In this document: positions 59,748-64,000 of the stretch, in pieces
How positions within the stretch are numbered: the first letter of the stretch is position 1
Layout: every line of letters starts with the position of its first letter
NCBI RefSeq assembly: GCF_003752365.1
Contig: NZ_RJUO01000004.1
Span: 1-64,000 of the forward strand
Direction: 5' to 3'
DNA from: Frondihabitans sp. PhB188
Lineage (GTDB): Bacteria > Actinomycetota > Actinomycetes > Actinomycetales > Microbacteriaceae
Length of the DNA: 64,000 nt
Translations under genes and position numbers: made by a program
Notes under the pieces: model-generated
Databases searched by the model: none
Seen by the model: only the letters and a program-made list of their open reading frames with translations
Told to the model about the DNA's origin: nothing

Positions 59748-60785
59748 TCAGTTAGTGGCAGAGTCGTCGTACTCAAGCGACTCGATGGTCACCTCGTGTT
59801 CGACGTTCGGGTCGGTCGCCGGTTCGAGAGCGATCGTGATCGTGAACTGACCTTCAACTTCGGAATCGACGTGACCTTCGAGTTCATGCATGTCAGCGTC
59901 GATCTCGACCCACGAAGCCGCGTACTCACTTCGGTAGATCCCGGACAGTGTCGCGGTCATAGATCCATCGTCGTACTCGATGGCCAAGGAGTTGGGCTTC
60001 ACGTGGCGAAGGCCCGACACGGCGAAGGGTTCCTGGTTCTCGTGCTTCCCTCGACCATCGTCCTCCACTCGGCCATCGAAGTCTTCCAACACTGCATCCA
60101 TGGCCTCGCCCAAAGTCTGGATGAGGTCGACGTCGAACATGGTTTTGGCGATTTGGACACCAAAGCGCGAGCTGGCGTCTAGGCGAACAGCTACCTCATC
60201 TAGATATCCGAAACGGGCAATATCAGGGACTGCGCCCATGTCGGATACGAGCGGCAAATATTCGACTGTCGTGAAGTCGTCGCTTTGCGCGCGTGCAACG
60301 TGGAAGAGACGTTCGGCCAGCAGCCCCGCGTATTCTTGCGTGACCTCTCGGGTTACCTGGGTGTCATCCGCCGCGAGGAACTGCAGAAGCTGACTTTCCA
60401 GGCCCGACGCGGCAAACCACCGTTTGATTTTCCGGGTGACGGTGGGGGCTAGTTTCTGTGCCGTTTTAAGCCCACGACTGGTTGCGCCTGTCAGGACTGT
60501 GTTGCCCTTTCGCTGGTTGCACCGCGCAGCCGCCGCGTGGATTGGCGCCAGATTGGCAACGGCGTCGAGCTGAAACGTGTCGGGCAGTTCGAGATCGTGA
60601 AGCTCCTCTGGTGAAGCCGTCTTTGGAACGATGTGATCAATTTCGGCATCGCCCGATGTGGGAAGGGCTTCGTTGCACCACCAACACGTCTTCTCCCAGA
60701 CCTCCCATAAGGCTAATCTCAGGAGGTTCCGCTTGCTCTTGTCCGAGGTGTAGGAGATTGTCTGGTGCTGAGGTGAGGCAGGCAT
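59748..60785 (-). CDS. HNH endonuclease-domain protein
   Basis: 345 residues. The HNH zinc-finger nuclease lies at about 25-105: TCWWCNEAL (Cys pair), EIDHIVPKTA (catalytic His), NLAPIHAAAARCNQRKGN. The C-terminal 230 residues have no family I recognise and end very acidic. GC and codon use are lower than in the chromosomal genes. ATG at 60785 is preferred over TTG at 60791. A perfect hairpin lies just upstream. It sits among IS debris near a PIN and an ImmA-type gene, so a defence or mobile-element role is likely. Confidence 0.8.
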   Translation of the reverse strand: MPASPQHQTISYTSDKSKRNLLRLALWEVWEKTCWWCNEALPTSGDAEIDHIVPKTASPEELHDLELPDTFQLDAVANLAPIHAAAARCNQRKGNTVLTGATSRGLKTAQKLAPTVTRKIKRWFAASGLESQLLQFLAADDTQVTREVTQEYAGLLAERLFHVARAQSDDFTTVEYLPLVSDMGAVPDIARFGYLDEVAVRLDASSRFGVQIAKTMFDVDLIQTLGEAMDAVLEDFDGRVEDDGRGKHENQEPFAVSGLRHVKPNSLAIEYDDGSMTATLSGIYRSEYAASWVEIDADMHELEGHVDSEVEGQFTITIALEPATDPNVEHEVTIESLEYDDSATN

Positions 60786-60792
60786 CCACAAA

Positions 60793-60813
60793 GCCTATTG
60801 GGGTGCAATAGGC
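60793..60813. promoter_or_regulatory. Perfect hairpin immediately before the HNH gene
   Basis: GCCTATTG-GGGTG-CAATAGGC, eight-bp arms, ending seven bases before the ATG at 60785 on the minus strand. It could hide the ribosome-binding site or act as an operator. The two stems are AT-richer than the flanks. Confidence 0.6.
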
Positions 60814-60890
60814 GTCGCGGGTCGGGGAGACGCACGTAGCTCTAGTGCCAACGAGGCGGCGGTGAACACGCCCCGATGACGCGGAGGCGT

Positions 60891-61442
60891 CTATGCGAAG
60901 TCGGCATGCCGAGCGCACAACATCGTGCGCCCGCAGTCGGCGACACGGTCGTGTGCCTCATCGACTTCTGACCGCGTGATGAAGCCCTCGCCTGCGGCAT
61001 CAAACAGCAAGTGGCAGAAGTCCTTCACGCGCGACGTGCCCAGCTCTGGGCGCTTGGCGGCGAAGTTGTAAGCACGGCGGTCGTCGGTGACGAGGTATGC
61101 GCTTGTGTGGATGGCAGCGCTCATGCACTGCGCCTCGCCCAGATTCTTGTCGTCATCGTCGTCAAGGGAATTCATCAGCGTCTGCAGGCGGAAGGTGAGC
61201 CCGAGGTCGTAATCCGGTGCCGCAGCTCCAAGCCAAGCGAAATCGAGAACGGGTTGACACCAAGCCCGCGACTTGAGCATCGCTGCGCCGTCTTCTACTT
61301 CACCTCTCACGTGCTCGGTCCATCGAGGAGCAGGCCGGTGCCCGTGGAGATCTGGCAGGAGATGAAGCCGGCCGGAAGCCGCTGCGTGCTGGAGGCTGAC
61401 CGCGTCGTAAATGACCGGCATGTCGGACGGAAGGACAGTCAT
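60891..61442 (-). CDS. PIN-like domain protein (putative ribonuclease)
   Basis: 183 residues with a PIN-like acidic pattern: Asp in VIYDAVSLQHAA, Glu in EHVRGEVEDG, the LGEAQCMSAAI helix, and the acidic pair in YLVTDDRRAYNFA. PIN proteins are usually toxins that cut RNA. Its ATG lies three bases after the stop of the XRE-ImmA gene, suggesting a coupled pair in which that protein restrains it. A start at residue 8 (MPVIYDA) is also possible. Confidence 0.72.
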   Translation of the reverse strand: MTVLPSDMPVIYDAVSLQHAAASGRLHLLPDLHGHRPAPRWTEHVRGEVEDGAAMLKSRAWCQPVLDFAWLGAAAPDYDLGLTFRLQTLMNSLDDDDDKNLGEAQCMSAAIHTSAYLVTDDRRAYNFAAKRPELGTSRVKDFCHLLFDAAGEGFITRSEVDEAHDRVADCGRTMLCARHADFA

Positions 61443-61445
61443 GAT

Positions 61446-62645
61446 CTACGCCGGCGTCGCCTCGTACGTCTCGTTTCTCGCATCTACGGTTACAGGTTCC
61501 GGCAGGATGGGCGGCATGTCCGACGAATCGACTTCGAGGGTTGCCCCGTAGAGGTCCTCGACGCTTTCCTCGGGAACACCCAGGAGACTTGCCACGGGAG
61601 CGGCTCCGACTGCGCCGTTCTGGAATGCACCGATGAGGGCACCCAGTAGGCGGCCAGGCAGAACGCTGCGCTCAGCAAGAGTCTCCGTGCGCGCATAGAA
61701 GCGCTTCTGGAGTTCCTCGTCTCCGAGGCGATTCGCGAAGCCGCTGACGCTCCCGGAGAGGACAAAGTCACGGCCTTCCGCGTTCGTACGGCCAAGATTG
61801 TGCAGGCGGAAGGTAGCTGTTTCGCGCGACACGTCACAGTCGAGCATCAAGCGAGCGACTGCATGAATGAGTGATCGGCTCGATGCGTTGATAGCTTCGT
61901 CGACCTTCTCCGGAGGTAAAAGGAATGCGGCCGCGAAGGCGTTTACAAACCTTTCCTCAACGCTGGAGGCGCGGAAGTTGGTGTCGCTTGTCACGGCGAC
62001 TCCGCCCTGAATAAGGACGTGTCCTAGTTCGTGCGCCAACGTGAAGAGTGCGCGGGCACGAATCTGATTGGCATTGACGGCGATGAGTCGCAGGCGGGGG
62101 TCTGTGATCGCACCCCCTAGGACTGCGTCGTCGAACCGTTCCAAGAGGACATCGATGCCGAGCCTGTCGGAAATCGCGCGCGCAAGAACGTTGAATCGGG
62201 ATGCGCCGTCAATGTCCACGCCCAGTTGATTCCGCGCCCAGGCCGCCAAGGCCGCAGACGACGCAACGTAATTGCGGAAGTCGACCGGCGGCTTGCTCTT
62301 CCAGTCCGGCACACTCTGCAAGGAGGGGGCGTCATCAATAGCCGTGACGAGTCGAGCCAGGCTGCGCAACCGTGCCACGAGGGGACTCGTCTGCGCGCGA
62401 GTCTCCTCCGCCGTCCGTGCTGCAACTGAGACCTCCGCAGCCAACGATTGCGGTTCGAGCAAAGCGAGTGGTGACAAGCCAAGGGCTTTGGCTATCGCAA
62501 CGATCTCCTGAGCCTTCACAGCCCTGTTACCCGACTCGATCTGCGACATTGCGCTGCGGGAGATGCCGATGGTCGACGCCAAGACCTGGGATTCCATCCT
62601 GGCGGCCTCACGAGCAGACCGAATCAGGGCGCCAACATTCTCCAC
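61446..62645 (-). CDS. XRE-family HTH protein with ImmA/IrrE-type metallopeptidase domain
   Basis: 399 residues. N-terminal Xre HTH (LIRSAREAARMESQVLASTI and GISRSAMSQIESGNRAV, residues 6-45). The peptidase domain carries the zinc motif LFTLAHELGHVLI (about 200) and the downstream EERFVNAFAAAFLLP (Glu ligand). The C-terminal ~130 residues are helical. This layout (COG2856 with HTH) is common in mobile elements and toxin-antitoxin loci. GTG start has no ribosome site, but TTAAGC lies about 7 bases upstream, so a leaderless transcript is likely. GAAA(A)TC repeats (about 62665-62680) may be its operator. Confidence 0.88.
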   Translation of the reverse strand: MENVGALIRSAREAARMESQVLASTIGISRSAMSQIESGNRAVKAQEIVAIAKALGLSPLALLEPQSLAAEVSVAARTAEETRAQTSPLVARLRSLARLVTAIDDAPSLQSVPDWKSKPPVDFRNYVASSAALAAWARNQLGVDIDGASRFNVLARAISDRLGIDVLLERFDDAVLGGAITDPRLRLIAVNANQIRARALFTLAHELGHVLIQGGVAVTSDTNFRASSVEERFVNAFAAAFLLPPEKVDEAINASSRSLIHAVARLMLDCDVSRETATFRLHNLGRTNAEGRDFVLSGSVSGFANRLGDEELQKRFYARTETLAERSVLPGRLLGALIGAFQNGAVGAAPVASLLGVPEESVEDLYGATLEVDSSDMPPILPEPVTVDARNETYEATPA

Positions 62646-63605
62646 AAACTGAGCTTAACAGTGATTTCGATTTTCAAAAACCCCCCAGACGTGTACAGTC
62701 CTCCACCTCACGGCGCCGCACTAATCCGACCTGAGATATGGATTTCAGTAACTGCCAGCCGAGGGCCTCAATCCGAACGAGGCAATGGGCAAGGACGCGC
62801 ACAACTCCCGAGAGACACGCCGACTTCGCGTTGAGTGGTCACCTTGGAGCCGTAGTGACGCCGCGAGATGCACGGATCCTGTCGGGGTGATTTACCCGGT
62901 GGCCGCCCCGCGCATTCAACCCGGCTGCATGAAGAGCGCGTTGCGACTGTCAATCGACCTCAATCGCCGCAATGTTTTGGCCAAGCTAGGTGAGAATCGT
63001 CCGTTCATAGAGATACGTCACAGCTTTCTATCAGCCTCCAAGACGGGCGGCAAACCTTCCCTCGCGTTCGTTGCTCGCTCCACGCCTCTTCACGACGTAA
63101 TTTGGGCAGAAACCAAAAATCGGGCCTAAACCCCAAATCTCACCAAATCTGAGAGCGGTTCGCAAAAACAAGGCCCCTCGCCCACACGACAGCTGACAAT
63201 CGCCAGACTAATTGTCCGAGGCAGCCCTTATTTTCCGGGGGTGTTCACGCTTTTTGTCGGACGGATTTTGATGCCTTTTTGTCCCGTTCCGCAGCTGCAT
63301 TCGCCAACCTAATCTAAGCTCCAACAGCAGTCGACAGCCCGTCGATCTGAATCACCGTGGCGTGCGGATTATCCATCGACTGCCGATTCGTCGACGAACG
63401 CCTCTTCCGCGGGGCGCATGCCTGTGACTTCTCGGCCTAAATGGCAAATTCTCAATCTCGATGGCTGAGCCACGCCATTGATCTGGACTGCTGATTTAGC
63501 GTGGGTCCCGCCATGATGTCTAGAGCGAATGGGCGCAAGCTCGTTTCCGGAATGCCGAATAATCTGGCGGAGGCTAAGCGCGTGAAGAACGCAACTCGGC
63601 TCTGA
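62646..63605. other. Gene-poor, lower-GC spacer
   Basis: Apart from the promoter region of the XRE-ImmA gene I find no convincing gene. Open frames such as 62785-63129 (+) lack ribosome sites, codon bias and recognisable residues. T-rich stretches (TTTTTGTCGGACGG and TTTTTGTCCCG, about 63250-63290) are repeated about 30 bases apart. Likely decayed mobile DNA. Confidence 0.5.
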
Positions 63606-63728
63606 TCAGGTTGCCGAGAAGCCTCCGAGGTCTCTCGCGATCCGGCCGATCGGGGCTTCGCCCCGGCGAGCGACCGCAACGACGTCACGGCGGAACTTCA
63701 ATAGGAATGCATTGGGCACGCGAGCCAT
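63606..63728 (-). pseudogene. 5' fragment of an IS3-family orfA (older element, copy 2)
   Basis: Minus strand from ATG at 63728: MARVPNAFLLKFRRDVVAVA, then RRGEAPIGRIARDLGGFSAT and a stop. The first 34 codons match copy 1 at 57325-57483; after RDLG the similarity ends, so the element is truncated. The leader (63729-63787) also matches copy 1 and ends in the same 19 bases, CCAAACCGACAGCAGTCCC, marking the element's terminus. Confidence 0.72.
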
Positions 63729-63890
63729 CCTTCCGTCAGTACCGAAACCCGCACAGCGCAGAAGCCATCCAAACCGACAGCAGTCCCAAGCGGCCCGAAA
63801 CCTGAACCCCACGCCATTACTATTTATGCTCGGGCAAGGTTGGGAGGATTGCCCGTCATGTAACCAGAAAAGTATTGGGGGGCAGACCGT

Positions 63891-63935
63891 ATGAATATTG
63901 GATGTGTTTTGCAAAATACGCAGGTTGCGTTATGA
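63891..63935 (+). CDS. Possible leader peptide
   Basis: Fourteen codons, MNIGCVLQNTQVAL, preceded by a strong GGGGGG site with eight-base spacing. Its TGA overlaps the ATG of the next frame (ATGA). It may be a translated leader that couples to the downstream gene. Confidence 0.35.
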   Translation: MNIGCVLQNTQVAL

Positions 63936-64000
63936 GGCGGCTGCGCTATCCGGTAAATGAGCGATTCGCAGAGGCTTGGGCGCATCAAGTAGGCGTGGGC
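63932..64000 (+). CDS. Start of a gene running off the window
   Basis: ATG at 63932 opens a frame (MRRLRYPVNERFAEAWAHQV) that stays open to the last base. Coupled to the short upstream frame by ATGA. Too short to identify; lower GC than the chromosome. Confidence 0.4.
   Translation, partial: MRRLRYPVNERFAEAWAHQVGVG

Noticed and set aside
62785-63129. 114-codon plus-strand ORF
   Set aside because: No ribosome site, no recognisable domain, and mixed codon use in a decayed spacer.
1-64000. tRNA, rRNA and riboswitch search by eye
   Set aside because: No cloverleaf ending in GG-TTCGA-type arms with CCA, no rRNA-like blocks and no convincing riboswitch core were seen. A covariance-model scan would be decisive.

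Overview
The window is high-GC (roughly 70%) DNA with tightly packed genes, frequent ATGA/GTGA start-stop overlaps, GTG and TTG starts, Tat and LAxTG-type export signals and an EthA/EthR-like pair. This points to an actinobacterium, most plausibly a member of the Microbacteriaceae; the family is my inference, and no rRNA or tRNA gene is present to test it. About 57 kb looks like ordinary chromosome with many small regulators, oxidoreductases and transporters. The last ~7 kb (57.1-64 kb) has lower GC, broken insertion sequences and a few cargo genes, and looks like acquired DNA.

Layout. 0-6.2 kb: tail of an unknown gene, signal peptidase I, a small membrane protein, a three-gene cluster rich in YbjQ-like domains, a GntR regulator and a LacI regulator. 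6.2-9.2 kb: a Tat-exported sugar-binding lipoprotein under a LacI-type operator pair, and a MarR regulator divergent from a zinc-independent quinone/NADP oxidoreductase. 9.3-11.3 kb: DUF805 protein, small acidic protein, SnoaL-like protein, nucleoside deaminase. 11.3-15.2 kb: an EthA-like Baeyer-Villiger monooxygenase fused to an alpha/beta hydrolase, divergent from an EthR-like repressor that is followed by a 3-hydroxyacyl-CoA dehydrogenase. 15.3-25 kb: ECF sigma factor and partner membrane protein, AlaDH/PNT-family enzyme, VOC protein, YnfA, GrpB, glycosyltransferase 2, an MFS exporter divergent from a HTH/cupin/CMD operon. 25-33.6 kb: RecQ, CsbD, VOC, a heliorhodopsin-like membrane protein, UvrA2-like ATPase, SDR, PRISE-type reductase and an ArsC-like protein. 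33.7-46.2 kb: secreted protein, a two-gene orphan sensor kinase, MFS/ABC1 kinase/PadR cluster, a photolyase-like protein, an ABC exporter and an LLM-class flavin enzyme. 46.2-57 kb: a secreted-protein island with a PA14-containing GH3 beta-glucosidase, TetR, a Val/Pro/Ala-rich secreted protein, an eight-repeat chaplin-like wall-anchored protein, tandem Tat-exported alpha/alpha-barrel-type proteins, and a Tdi1-domain protein. 57.1-64 kb: an intact IS3-family element inside older IS debris, then an HNH nuclease, a PIN-like protein and an XRE-ImmA/IrrE protein.

The most unusual items are: (1) a heliorhodopsin-family protein (27682-28320) in which the retinal lysine position is Leu202; (2) a photolyase-like protein that starts with the FAD-binding domain and appears to carry the alpha/beta domain at its C-terminus; (3) the EthA-hydrolase fusion, which could make and then cleave an ester in one chain; (4) a large cysteine-free chaplin-like repeat protein with a sorting signal; (5) a ~117-bp intergenic repeat found three times in the first 11 kb. 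Function statements come from reading motifs by eye; no database search was possible.
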